The notes under the pieces are model-generated. The model was not told the DNA's origin. It did no database searches and saw only the letters and a list, made by a program, of their open reading frames with translations. The translations under genes were made by a program, and so were the position numbers. Shown here piece by piece: positions 25,725 through 33,939 of a stretch of DNA of 64,000 nt; positions within the stretch are counted from its first letter, which is position 1, and the number at the start of each line of letters is the position of its first letter. Origin of the DNA: Snodgrassella alvi wkB2 (lineage in GTDB: Bacteria; Pseudomonadota; Gammaproteobacteria; Burkholderiales; Neisseriaceae); the NCBI RefSeq assembly GCF_000600005.1, contig NZ_CP007446.1:558001-622000 (forward strand). Reading direction: 5' to 3'.

Positions 25725-26444
25725 TTAAGCTAAAACAGACCACCAAAACACCCTACCAATTATATGTATTTCTTCCCGATTGACTTCTTCGTCCTTATAT
25801 TCTGAAGAATTAAAACTTTGGATCAATAATTTGTTTCCTGGGCGTCTTTTTAAAATATTTATACGCAGTAATCCATTATGATTTATTGCATATATTTTGC
25901 CATCTCGAATATCTTTATCATCTGTATTGATCCCGATAGTACTGCTATCTGGAATAACAGGATACATACTATTGCCATTTGCTGTAACGCACACAACGGA
26001 TTCTGGATTAATGCCGTGCTTTGCAAAAATAGAACGCGCAAAACAAAGTTTATATATATTGTAATCTTTGATGTATTCTGCAAAATCATTACTTGCCGAA
26101 AAACTAATTTCCTTATAAAACGGTACTTCTATTTCAATGTCACCTGAAGGTTTAGAATAGCCCCAGATTTCTAGAGTGCCGAGATACACAGAATTTGATT
26201 TTGAATTTTTTTGGTGTTCTTGATCCATCCATCCCTTAGGTTTATTCATGGCTTCTTCTAATTTTGAAGCCATATTTGATCCGATATTTTTTGCTTTGCC
26301 ATTTTGAACAGGTGTGCGATTAATGATTTGATATAAGTAACTAGACTGTTTATATCCTGCTCTTTTAGCTAGTTGCGTTACACCTCCAGCTTCTTTGACT
26401 AATAGGTTTAAATTTTCAAGTCTTATTTTAGATGTAATTTTCAT
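25725..26444 (-). CDS. S24-type repressor homologue lacking cleavage residues
   Basis: A 239-residue paralogue of the intact repressor. The N-terminus carries a helix-turn-helix (GGVTQLAKRAGYKQSSYLYQ). The C-terminal domain keeps Ser159 (NGNSMYP), but the cleavage bond is Ala117-Ser118 instead of Ala-Gly and the catalytic Lys position is Asn196 (LRINILKRR; codon AAT against AAA in the paralogue). It should bind DNA but probably not self-cleave. Its C-terminus otherwise closely tracks the repressor at 23979, so the two share a common origin. Confidence 0.82.
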   Translation of the reverse strand: MKITSKIRLENLNLLVKEAGGVTQLAKRAGYKQSSYLYQIINRTPVQNGKAKNIGSNMASKLEEAMNKPKGWMDQEHQKNSKSNSVYLGTLEIWGYSKPSGDIEIEVPFYKEISFSASNDFAEYIKDYNIYKLCFARSIFAKHGINPESVVCVTANGNSMYPVIPDSSTIGINTDDKDIRDGKIYAINHNGLLRINILKRRPGNKLLIQSFNSSEYKDEEVNREEIHIIGRVFWWSVLA

Positions 26445-26700
26445 AACTTATCCTAAATAATTTCCAAAACACAATTCTAGTTTTGACTTTTTATTTTCAC
26501 TAGTTTTTTATTAAAATTTTATCAATATATTCAAAAGATAAAAGGAGCGCTTTTATAGCGGTTTAATTATCAGGGATTGTCGTGTTTTATTTGCTTTAAT
26601 AACTAAAAAAGTCCCGGTTAAACGGGGTGTAACTATCCCCTAAAATAGTACAGCAAGAAAGTAGAAAATTCTCTATGATATTTTTAAGGAGAATTTCAAT

Positions 26701-26958
26701 ATGAAAAAATTTTCAGAGCATCAAATTGTATCTATTTTAAATGAAGCTGAAGTTGGCATCTCTGTCAAAGAGCTTTGCCGTAAATATGGTATGGCCGTTT
26801 CTACTTTTTATAAATGGCGGGATAAATATGGCGGTATGCAATCTTCGGATATTAAGCGCTTAAAACAGCTGGAAGCTGAAAATCGTAAACTCAAACAAAT
26901 GTATGCCGAATTAAGCTTAACCTCTCAGCTTCAGCAAGAAATAATAAAAAAGCTATAG
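26701..26958 (+). CDS. IS3 transposase OrfA
   Basis: An 85-residue DNA-binding part with a helix-turn-helix (ISVKELCRKYGMAVSTFYKW) and a leucine-zipper-like C-terminus (LKQLEAENRKLKQMYAELSL). It ends at TAG 26956-26958. A slippery A-AAA-AAG heptamer at 26946-26952, in the right phase, allows a -1 shift into OrfB. Confidence 0.92.
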   Translation: MKKFSEHQIVSILNEAEVGISVKELCRKYGMAVSTFYKWRDKYGGMQSSDIKRLKQLEAENRKLKQMYAELSLTSQLQQEIIKKL

Positions 26959-27782
26959 TGCCAACGGCAGTTCGTAAGTGTTGGGCACAAACACTTCAGT
27001 CACAATACTGTGTAACAATTAAAATGAGTTGCACTATTGTGAATTTAAGTCGCTGTGCTTACTACTACCAACCTAAATCGGCAGATGACTCTATGATTAT
27101 TTCGTTACTTAAGTCAATAACAGACAAGCATTTACGTTGGGGATTTCCTAAGTGTTTTCATCGAATCAGGAAACTAGGATATAAGTGGAATCATAAACGG
27201 GTTTATCGGGTTCATTGTCAATTAAAACTCAACATTCGTTCGAAACGAAATAAACGATTACCCCAGCGTTATCCACAACCATTATCAGTACCAAGTCGTC
27301 TGGGAGAATGTTGGTCAATGGATTTTATGAGTGATCGTTCTGAAAATCATCGTAGATTTAGAACCTTTAATGTTATTGATGACTTTAATCGTGAGGCATT
27401 AGGCATTGATATTGCGGTCAGTTTATCGGCAGGTAGAATTACCCGGTATTTAGATAGACTGGCTCAATATTACGGTTATCCATTAAAAATACGAGTTGAT
27501 AATGGCACAGAATTTACCTCAAACAGATTCACAAGCTGGGCAAAATCACATGGAATAAGCATAGATTACATTAAACCTGGTAGTCCTTATCAAAACGGCT
27601 ACATAGAACGATTTAACCGCACATATCGAACGGAGGTATTAGATTTGTATATATTTAAAAATCTGGAACAAGCAAGAAAAATAACCGAAGAATGGTTAGA
27701 AATATATAACACAGAAAGACCGCATGAAGCATTAAATAATATGACACCAATTGAATATAGAAACATGAAACAAATAGCATGA
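26958..27782 (+). CDS. IS3 transposase OrfB (made as OrfAB by -1 frameshift)
   Basis: The catalytic part, 274 residues from GTG 26958. It is a DDE integrase domain with Asp in CWSMDFMSD, Asp in IRVDNGTEF and Glu in GYIERFNRTYR, followed by the family ending ERPHEALNNMTPIEYRN. After the shift, OrfA continues as AIVPTAVRKCW. Intact as far as can be read, so the element may be active. Confidence 0.92.
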   Translation: MPTAVRKCWAQTLQSQYCVTIKMSCTIVNLSRCAYYYQPKSADDSMIISLLKSITDKHLRWGFPKCFHRIRKLGYKWNHKRVYRVHCQLKLNIRSKRNKRLPQRYPQPLSVPSRLGECWSMDFMSDRSENHRRFRTFNVIDDFNREALGIDIAVSLSAGRITRYLDRLAQYYGYPLKIRVDNGTEFTSNRFTSWAKSHGISIDYIKPGSPYQNGYIERFNRTYRTEVLDLYIFKNLEQARKITEEWLEIYNTERPHEALNNMTPIEYRNMKQIA

Positions 27783-27828
27783 TTTTCTACTTGGTTTGTG
27801 TGCTAACAATGGGGTATTTACACCTTTA

Positions 27829-28312
27829 GTATTCAAAATACGTTTTCTGATTTAGGGCAGAAGCAATGGTTTGAGACTGCGGAAAAATTTATTGCTCAGT
27901 TAGAAAAACCTGAAGACTGGAAAAAACCACATCGATTCTGTTTAGCCCGCTATGCAAGACAAGTGTTAGCTGATAGTATTTTTCATAAAAATTTAGCTTA
28001 TTTTAGAGAGGTAGATAATATAACCAGATATATATGGCATTATATATATGGACTCCCGTTCACAGGAAGTTATATTGATTAGAAATTTAAATTTATTATC
28101 AGCTGAAGAGACAAAGCAGTTATTTATACTTAAAGAGTGGGAGAAACAGGCGTTTTCCTATCAGGATATTACATAGTGCGCTTTATGGTCGAAAATATCT
28201 GTATAAACGCATATATTATAGAAATAAATTTAAAGATTATTATGAGAAATATAACAATGAATTAAAAAATTTTATTGCTGAAAACAAAGACAATATTATT
28301 GGAAAATCTTAA
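27829..28312 (+). pseudogene. Decayed gene cut by the IS element, unknown
   Basis: Three frames join into one readable protein. First: NTFSDLGQKQWFETAEKFIA, on to YIYGLPFTGSYID and a stop. Then: RNLNLLSAEETKQLFILKEW. Then: RRFPIRILHSALYGRKYLYK, running to NKDNIIGKS and TAA 28310-28312. There is no start codon; the 5' end is lost at the IS. The family is not recognised. It could be a former immunity-type gene of the array that follows. Confidence 0.55.
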
Positions 28313-28559
28313 AATTCATTGTATTTAACATAGATGACAAGGTATTCGAAATGATTATTAGATATACCTTTATTCTATAAAATATACTTAAAAAGATTAT
28401 GGTGAAAATTTATAATAAAAATAGATAAGTTTGTCAGAGTCATATCCCGATGATGCTTTTGTAAGCTAAAAAGTAAAAGAAAGCGTATAAAAATAAAAGC
28501 ATTGAACAAAAATTTTTACTTACTAATTGAGATTAGTAATCCTCAGAATCCATATTGTG

Positions 28560-28856
28560 AAGATAGAAATAAATATGAACCTATTGGGAGGTAAGGATTA
28601 ATGATAAATTGTTACTTAGGACATAACTGATGATGTACTTAGTTGGTCTGGAGGAAAACTTCATCTGTATATGATGCACTTGAGCAGATTGTTTTGCGTA
28701 TATTTTTGGAATATTATGATAAAATTTTTGTTCTTATAAAAGAAATAGAGGATGTCATAGTGAGCTTAGTCAATTAAAAAATCTTTTAGAGGGTGGAGGG
28801 TTAAACCCCAAAAGAAATAAACAGAAAGTAATTAAATTAAAAATTATAGATTGATG
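28560..28856 (+). pseudogene. Decayed small gene, unknown
   Basis: AT-rich remnant: a WSGGKLHL stretch near 28642-28666, then YDALEQIVLRIFLEYYDKIF in the next frame, then a further shift into HSELSQLKNLLEGGGLNPKR and a stop near 28856. At least two frameshifts. The arrangement resembles other small immunity-like genes in the array; no family is recognised. Confidence 0.45.
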
Positions 28857-28917
28857 TTGATATGTTTACTTATATTTTATACATTAAACATATAAAATAT
28901 AAAAAAGGATATAAAAA

Positions 28918-29175
28918 ATGCAGACTTTATTTCGTTTAAGTTATGTAACTTATTCATATCATGGAAACAAGAAAATCTCACAGGAATCACCGAATTCTGA
29001 CGATTTTGATGGTGAGGCATTTCAAACTTTAGGTATTTATAGTACTTATGAAATAGCTTTAGAAAGAAAAAAAAATTTTTCAAAAATTTATTATGTAAGT
29101 AATTTGAAAAGATTAGATATTGATGAGACTTATTTAGATGTGGATGAGTGGCGTGAAGGATTTGTCACTATATAA
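28918..29175 (+). CDS. Small DUF7336-like protein, probable immunity-type gene
   Basis: An 85-residue protein. An N-terminal strand (QTLFRLSYVTYSY) and YSTYEIALERKKNFSKIYYV lead to the ending YLDVDEWREGFVTI. This is the ending seen in DUF7336-like proteins (Leu-Asp-x-Asp-x-Trp-x-Glu-Gly-Phe). It looks like a distant paralogue of the next gene. Such proteins often lie in toxin-immunity arrays; the role is inferred. Confidence 0.6.
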   Translation: MQTLFRLSYVTYSYHGNKKISQESPNSDDFDGEAFQTLGIYSTYEIALERKKNFSKIYYVSNLKRLDIDETYLDVDEWREGFVTI

Positions 29176-29211
29176 AATAAACAAAACAAAAAAATTAAAA
29201 TGGGAGTTATT

Positions 29212-29430
29212 ATGACGGAAAAAAAAGTATATGTTTTAATCCATGCTAAGGAAACAAAACAGAGCGGTATACAAGAATTTGTAATTGGTTTTTTTTCTTC
29301 CTTAGAAAGAGCAATTGAGGAAAAAAAGAAACGGGAGAATGTCTTAGGTTTTAAAGATTATCCTGAAGGATTCAGAGTAGAGGTATTTGTAATTGATAAA
29401 GATATTTGTCAAGAAATCATATATCTGTAG
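29212..29430 (+). CDS. Small DUF7336-like protein, paralogue of the previous gene
   Basis: A 72-residue protein from ATG 29212, with a GGGAG ribosome site; an ATG at 29200 is the alternative. KKVYVLIHAKE, FFSSLERAIEEKKKRENVLG, FKDYPEGFRVEVFVIDKD match the domain well, but the usual Trp-x-Glu-Gly-Phe ending is replaced by CQEIIYL. The ending may have been lost. Confidence 0.6.
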   Translation: MTEKKVYVLIHAKETKQSGIQEFVIGFFSSLERAIEEKKKRENVLGFKDYPEGFRVEVFVIDKDICQEIIYL

Positions 29431-29777
29431 GCAAAAATTTATCCTATAAAATGATAGTAATATGCAGCTTCAAAAAATCTTTTAACTTTAAGCAATAAAA
29501 AGATAATAATGAAGCTGCATTAGATTTAGATAAACTATAAAATTGATAGTAGAAAAGAATATATAAAGAGTAAAAGTATTATTTAATTGAATTTTAAATA
29601 TTATATATTCTTAAAAAAGTTGTAGTGGATTTTAAAAACAGATTTAAAAAGAAGATTGAAAAAATTAATATAACCTAGGAAAACCAGCAAAAGGTGATTC
29701 CATAAATTTTTAAAAACTGTTTCTTACAGAAATAAAATTTAATCTGGAAAATAAAGTACTATTTATAAGAGAGTAAA
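29431..29777. other. Non-coding stretch with a long hairpin
   Basis: No gene seen. ATGCAGCTTCA (29462-29472) pairs perfectly with TGAAGCTGCAT (29510-29520), and inside the loop ATCTTTT (29477-29483) pairs with AAAAGAT (29498-29504). It could terminate the gene before it or be a relic of a mobile element. The rest is AT-rich without signal. Confidence 0.5.
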
Positions 29778-30182
29778 ATGTTACAAACTGAAGTAACTAT
29801 AGAATTTATCATATGCGGCCCTAATTTTAATCCAGATAGTGTAACCAAATTACTAGGAATTTCGCCTACAAAATATACTATCAGGGGAAGTATGAAAAAT
29901 TGCAAATACAGCCCGGCTATAGAAACCACCTGGTGTTTACAGCATTGTATAAATTCACTAAATGATCTGGATCATCAAGTACGTCAGATAATTGATAGAA
30001 TTGAAAACAAACTAAATATATTATTAACATTTAAAGAAGAGAATGATATAGATTTTGTATTCACAATTTATGGTCATGTATATAAGAATGAAAAGCGATC
30101 AGACATATATTTGAAAAAAAATACGTTAGATTTCATAGCTGATTTAGGTGGTAAATTAACGATAGATATTGAATTTTGGTAA
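29778..30182 (+). CDS. DUF4279 family protein, probable immunity-type gene
   Basis: A 134-residue protein with the DUF4279 layout: an IEFIICGPNFNPDSVTKLLG start, ISPTKYTIRGS, a TTWCLQH strand after the loop, and a C-terminal DFIADLGGKLTIDIEFW. The family is common in toxin-immunity arrays. A GAGAGTAAAATG ribosome site precedes the start. Exact function unknown. Confidence 0.72.
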   Translation: MLQTEVTIEFIICGPNFNPDSVTKLLGISPTKYTIRGSMKNCKYSPAIETTWCLQHCINSLNDLDHQVRQIIDRIENKLNILLTFKEENDIDFVFTIYGHVYKNEKRSDIYLKKNTLDFIADLGGKLTIDIEFW

Positions 30183-30711
30183 ATAGATATACCAAAATAT
30201 ATATAAACTATATAGTATTTGAAATAAGCGGATATACTTAGTTCGTAGAATATGTGATTAAGGAGATGATAATGTAAATTTATAGTGAAAAAGATAGAAA
30301 AGCTTGAAAAAGTTGCAAATATGAAAAATATGAAAAATATGAAAAATATGAATTGTCGATTGATAAAATGGAATTTTAAACATTAGTAGATTAAAACGGT
30401 TTTTATTTGTTTATAAGGCTTTATTCAGATTATAAAAGGAGAATGTAAAAGTAATATTTGATAACCAAGCAAAATATAAATTATTGAAAATTAAATGTAT
30501 ATAGTAAATGATGTTATCAACAAAAAAAGGTGTTTATCATTAAAGAAATACGAAATTTAAAAAAAAGAGATTCAGTAAATTTGATGATTAAGTTAATTAG
30601 AAATTGATAGTTATGTTTTGGAAATAAAGTTTATATTACAGATATAATTAAGATTTTTTGATTATGTTACTGGAAATTAGGATTTAGATAAGAAACTCTG
30701 GATTTAAAATT
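30183..30711. other. Degenerate AT-rich stretch with a tandem repeat
   Basis: No gene can be read. It holds four perfect copies of AAATATGAA at 30317-30352. The many short broken reading stretches suggest a decayed gene. Confidence 0.5.
30317..30352 (+). repeat. Tandem repeat, 4 x 9 bp
   Basis: AAATATGAA repeated four times without error, a multiple of three bases, within a decayed stretch. Confidence 0.85.
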
Positions 30712-30978
30712 ATGACTTGGTATATTACGTGTCTTATTATATTTGGTCTGTATATTTCATGCATGAACTGGCTGATATTTATCAACAATGATATTTTAAA
30801 AAGACATAGTTCTTCTTATGGTCTGTTTGTTGGTGGATTACTGTTATGTGGCGGTATTATGGGTATGCCTGCTCCATATAATCATTATTTTTATTTAGGT
30901 CTGTTTATTGATTTTGGATGTATACCCTGGTTACTTGTTGGAATACTATTTAGGATCTTTAAATATTTTAAAAAATGA
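30712..30978 (+). CDS. Small membrane protein, possible immunity-type gene
   Basis: An 88-residue protein with three hydrophobic helices (YITCLIIFGLYISCMNWLIF, YGLFVGGLLLCGGIMGM, LGLFIDFGCIPWLLVGILF) and a basic end (FKYFKK). Small membrane proteins of this type can protect against pore- or envelope-active toxins; here that is only suggested by the neighbours. No family recognised. Confidence 0.55.
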   Translation: MTWYITCLIIFGLYISCMNWLIFINNDILKRHSSSYGLFVGGLLLCGGIMGMPAPYNHYFYLGLFIDFGCIPWLLVGILFRIFKYFKK

Positions 30979-31190
30979 TTTAGATAAAAGAAAATGCAAG
31001 AAATGAAGCGTATAGATGTACCTGTTTAACGAATATACAGTTACATTTAAAAACTATTAGTGTGATAGAGCCAGTACAGAGTAAATTTAATTAATCAGTT
31101 GGGTATTGTTTTCTTAGCTATTTATGGAAGAGTTGTTGGTGCAGATAACGCCGGAAACAATATTTCAGATAGACGGTAATCAGTAAATTT

Positions 31191-31409
31191 TTAATCAAAT
31201 TGTTCAGGCTTGATACTTGGGTGCTTAACATATATAGCATCCAACGCTTCCCAGAATGTATACATGAGTTGCCCTACAATTCTTCGATAAGCATGAAATT
31301 CCTCTTCAGAACATTTCTCTTGTATTTCAAATAATAATTCATTTAATTCTCCTATTGTTTTTAAATGCAAATCACTAATTTTCTGAGCAATTATTTGGTC
31401 GTCTATCAT
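31191..31409 (-). CDS. Small helical protein, unknown
   Basis: A 72-residue, apparently all-helical protein (HLKTIGELNELLFEIQEKCS, then RRIVGQLMYTFWEALDAIYV). It is the only minus-strand gene in the array. An AAGGAGTA ribosome site precedes its ATG, supporting it as real. No family recognised. Confidence 0.5.
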   Translation of the reverse strand: MIDDQIIAQKISDLHLKTIGELNELLFEIQEKCSEEEFHAYRRIVGQLMYTFWEALDAIYVKHPSIKPEQFD

Positions 31410-31687
31410 CGAATACTCCTTAACAATTATTATTGATTTACTTTCAAAAATCTAAACTAATTATTTCTAATTACAGAAACTGATTATAGTTTTCATAATT
31501 AGTTTATTGTACAGTGACAGTTAATTATTTTATAATATTTATATTAATTTGTATATTTTTAATATTTGATAAGTAATTTTAGATTACCAACAATTTTATT
31601 AATGAAACAAGGGGCCTACCTAATTAATACATATTTGGAAAAATTTGATTAATCTGGGGTGTTTTGTTAATTTTTAAAGGAATAATT

Positions 31688-32091
31688 ATGAGTATAGTTA
31701 CATTATATGAAAAATAGATGATTACAAAATTCCAGATATAGCTTTATACCACTGTACACAATAATAATGATAAATACTTAGACAGAGAAGATAAATTCGA
31801 AGAATTCAACAGATTATGTAATGTAGATGACTGCTCACCAACAATATATGAAACAGTTGAAGACCTCCAATTATTAATGAAGGATATTGGAAAGTATTGA
31901 AGGAAGCGTGTTTAAATAATTATAATAAGATATGTAATCAGTTAAAGGAAATATTTGTTGTTTGCAGAATGTGTTTATGGAATTATGATAGATATTTTTT
32001 AGTAATTAGTCCCTGGGAACCAGGTTATAAATTTGATCCTTCTGTTATTTCTGAAAAATATAGATTGAGTCTATCTGATACAGATGATTAA
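31688..32091 (+). pseudogene. Decayed immunity-like gene with frameshifts
   Basis: After AAAGGAATAATT the ATG at 31688 begins SIVTLYEK and stops. Other frames continue IDDYKIPDIALY, then TTVHNNNDKYLDREDKFEEF to LQLLMKDIGK. The frame then changes again into EACLNNYNKICNQLKEIFVV and ends SEKYRLSLSDTDD at 32089-32091. About three frameshifts break one gene of roughly 130 residues. The 64-residue reading from 31897 is only its tail. Family not recognised. Confidence 0.6.
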
Positions 32092-32381
32092 TTATTTAAA
32101 TATCTCAATTGCGAAATTGAAGTTTTTTGTTAATAAATTTATTAAAATATTACAAATAAATAGAATAAAATTTATATTCAATTAGAGTCATTTAATTTAG
32201 TCATAGTTAATAATAATTAAGATAGGCTAACAATATATATAGCCTTAATGAAATGAAGATTATATATAGTACAACAGAAACTAAAAATTTTTAGGATAAA
32301 AGTTGAAAGTAGAGAAAGAAGAGGAGTAGTATCAAAAAAAGTAAGGTGAAAGTAGATGCTTTTATTAAATAGGGAGTTACG

Positions 32382-32615
32382 ATGAAATATCAAGATGGTA
32401 GTGAAATAAGGGCAGGAGATGAGATTCTTCTTGACGGAGGAATGACTGGTGTTGTCCTGTGCTGTTTTGATTCGAGTGAATATACTCCTGAGTTTGATTA
32501 TGATAATTGGATTGATTTATTTAAGACCGGGCTGATGGTAGATTCGGATCAAATAGGTTTAATTTATTATTCTGAGCCAGATTTAGAATTTGAATTAGTT
32601 AGTAGAAAAAAATAG
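32382..32615 (+). CDS. Small acidic protein, probable immunity-type gene
   Basis: A 77-residue protein: MKYQDGSEIRAGDEILLDGG, a GVVLCCFDSSEY strand, then LFKTGLMVDSDQIGLIYYSE. This layout (a small beta-barrel-like protein starting MKY-x-DG) recurs beside polymorphic toxins as orphan immunity genes. A GGGAG ribosome site lies before ATG 32382. The function is inferred from pattern and place. Confidence 0.58.
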   Translation: MKYQDGSEIRAGDEILLDGGMTGVVLCCFDSSEYTPEFDYDNWIDLFKTGLMVDSDQIGLIYYSEPDLEFELVSRKK

Positions 32616-32737
32616 TTTATTAATTATATTAGAAATTTTGTTAATCATCGAATTTATAAAGATTCGTCTATATTGGAAATAATTAAAATTGGTATTATGT
32701 TCATAAATTTCATTATGTTTTTACTTGGAGTAAAGGG

Positions 32738-33290
32738 GAGTCAGTGCCATTGATAGCGAGGTTGATAAAAGAGTTAAAGAAATACTCAAAAAAGTAATAA
32801 ATTTGAATATGATTCAAAACAATATTTAGATATTCTTCCAGAAAAACAACTCAGGAGAGCAATATATAGTCTCAGAAAACTATTATATTTATGCAGAGAT
32901 TTCTTCAGAAGAAATGTTTAAGTTTATAGTTTATATGCTTTCTGATGATGAAATAATATTCAAGGTTAGTTTTTTGATTTTACTTTCTATGTTGCTTTAA
33001 AGATAAATTTTAATAGTCTTCAAATTTTAAATTGAAAAAATGGAGATTTTATGTGTAAGTTGTGACAACTTTTATCGTATGAACAGATTATTAAATCAGT
33101 TATTTAATAGGCAAGATTTAATGAATTAGATTGCAGATATGATTGAAAAATTAATAGAATTAATTCAGTTTTTATTGTATCATTTTATTCTATTCTGTTA
33201 GATAGTGATAATAAAGAAATCATTCAGTATATTTCGTCAATTATCTATAGTAATAAGTTAGTGAATAAACTATCTGATGAGGAGTAATAT
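32738..33290 (+). pseudogene. Decayed tandem copy of the gene at 33295
   Basis: Much of this stretch mirrors the following gene at DNA level: ATATTTAGATATTCTTCCAG against ATATTTAGATAATCTTCCAG, the TCAGAAGAAATGTTTAAGTT segment, and the shared ending AATAAACTATCTGATGAGGA. It is broken by many small insertions and deletions and by a shortened middle. The copy ends where the ribosome site of the intact copy begins. Confidence 0.85.
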
Positions 33291-33294
33291 AGTA

Positions 33295-33888
33295 ATGAGT
33301 GCCTTTGATGAAGAGATTGAAATTGAAATTGATGAGATAATCAAAAAAAGTAATAATTTTGGATATGATTTAAAACAATATTTAGATAATCTTCCAGAAA
33401 AACAATTAAGAAGAGCTATATATATTTTATCAAGACACTATTATCATATGGATGTTTCATCAGAAGAAATGTTTAAATTTATAGTTTATATGTTTTCTGA
33501 TGATAAAATAATATCCCAAGTTACTTTTGATAATTTTGCTTATTATTTTGTATCGATGAGAGATTTTAATAGTGCTCAAAAATATAAATTGAAAAATATA
33601 GTAATGGAAAAAATGGAGATTCTATGCAGAAATTCCGTTGACCCTTATAATATGAACACTTTATTAAATCATTTATTTAGTAAGCAAGATTTGATGGATT
33701 ATATTGCAGATCTAATTGAAAAATTAAATAGAATTAATTCTGATTTTATTACATCATTTTTCTCGATCTTATTTTATAATGACTATAAAGAAGTTATTCA
33801 GTATATTTCGTCGATTATCAATAGTAATAAGTTAGTAAATAAACTATCTGATGAGGAGTTAACTCTATTGAAAAGACAAATTTTGTAA
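33295..33888 (+). CDS. All-helical protein of the immunity-like array
   Basis: A 197-residue protein from ATG 33295, with GAGGAG about 10 bases before it; an in-frame ATG at 33277 precedes that site and is unlikely. It is strongly helical with repeated motifs such as YLDNLPEKQLRRAIYILSRH, EEMFKFIVYMFSDDKI and FSKQDLMDYIADLIEKLNRI. No catalytic motif. A decayed duplicate lies directly upstream. No named family; immunity is a guess from context. Confidence 0.6.
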   Translation: MSAFDEEIEIEIDEIIKKSNNFGYDLKQYLDNLPEKQLRRAIYILSRHYYHMDVSSEEMFKFIVYMFSDDKIISQVTFDNFAYYFVSMRDFNSAQKYKLKNIVMEKMEILCRNSVDPYNMNTLLNHLFSKQDLMDYIADLIEKLNRINSDFITSFFSILFYNDYKEVIQYISSIINSNKLVNKLSDEELTLLKRQIL

Positions 33889-33939
33889 ACTCTTCGTTTT
33901 TAATAAAATATTGTTTTTAAATATTTATAATTTATTTGC

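Larger units (their letters stand above)
26628..27822 (+). mobile_element. IS3-family insertion sequence
   Basis: About 1195 bp, with imperfect terminal inverted repeats. The left end starts TGTAACTATCCCC and the right end, read in reverse, TGTAAATACCCCA; both continue to a shared AAGTAGAAAAT about 40 bases in. It carries two overlapping transposase frames. No clear target duplication is seen. The ends are placed by matching the repeats and may be off by 1-2 bases. To its right lies the remnant of a cut gene. Confidence 0.88.

Noticed and set aside
30317-30352. Start of a CRISPR array
   Set aside because: The 9-bp units are directly adjacent with no spacers; this is a simple tandem repeat.
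31897-32091. A 64-residue gene starting at TTG 31897
   Set aside because: The upstream frames join into the same protein through frameshifts, so this is the tail of a decayed gene.
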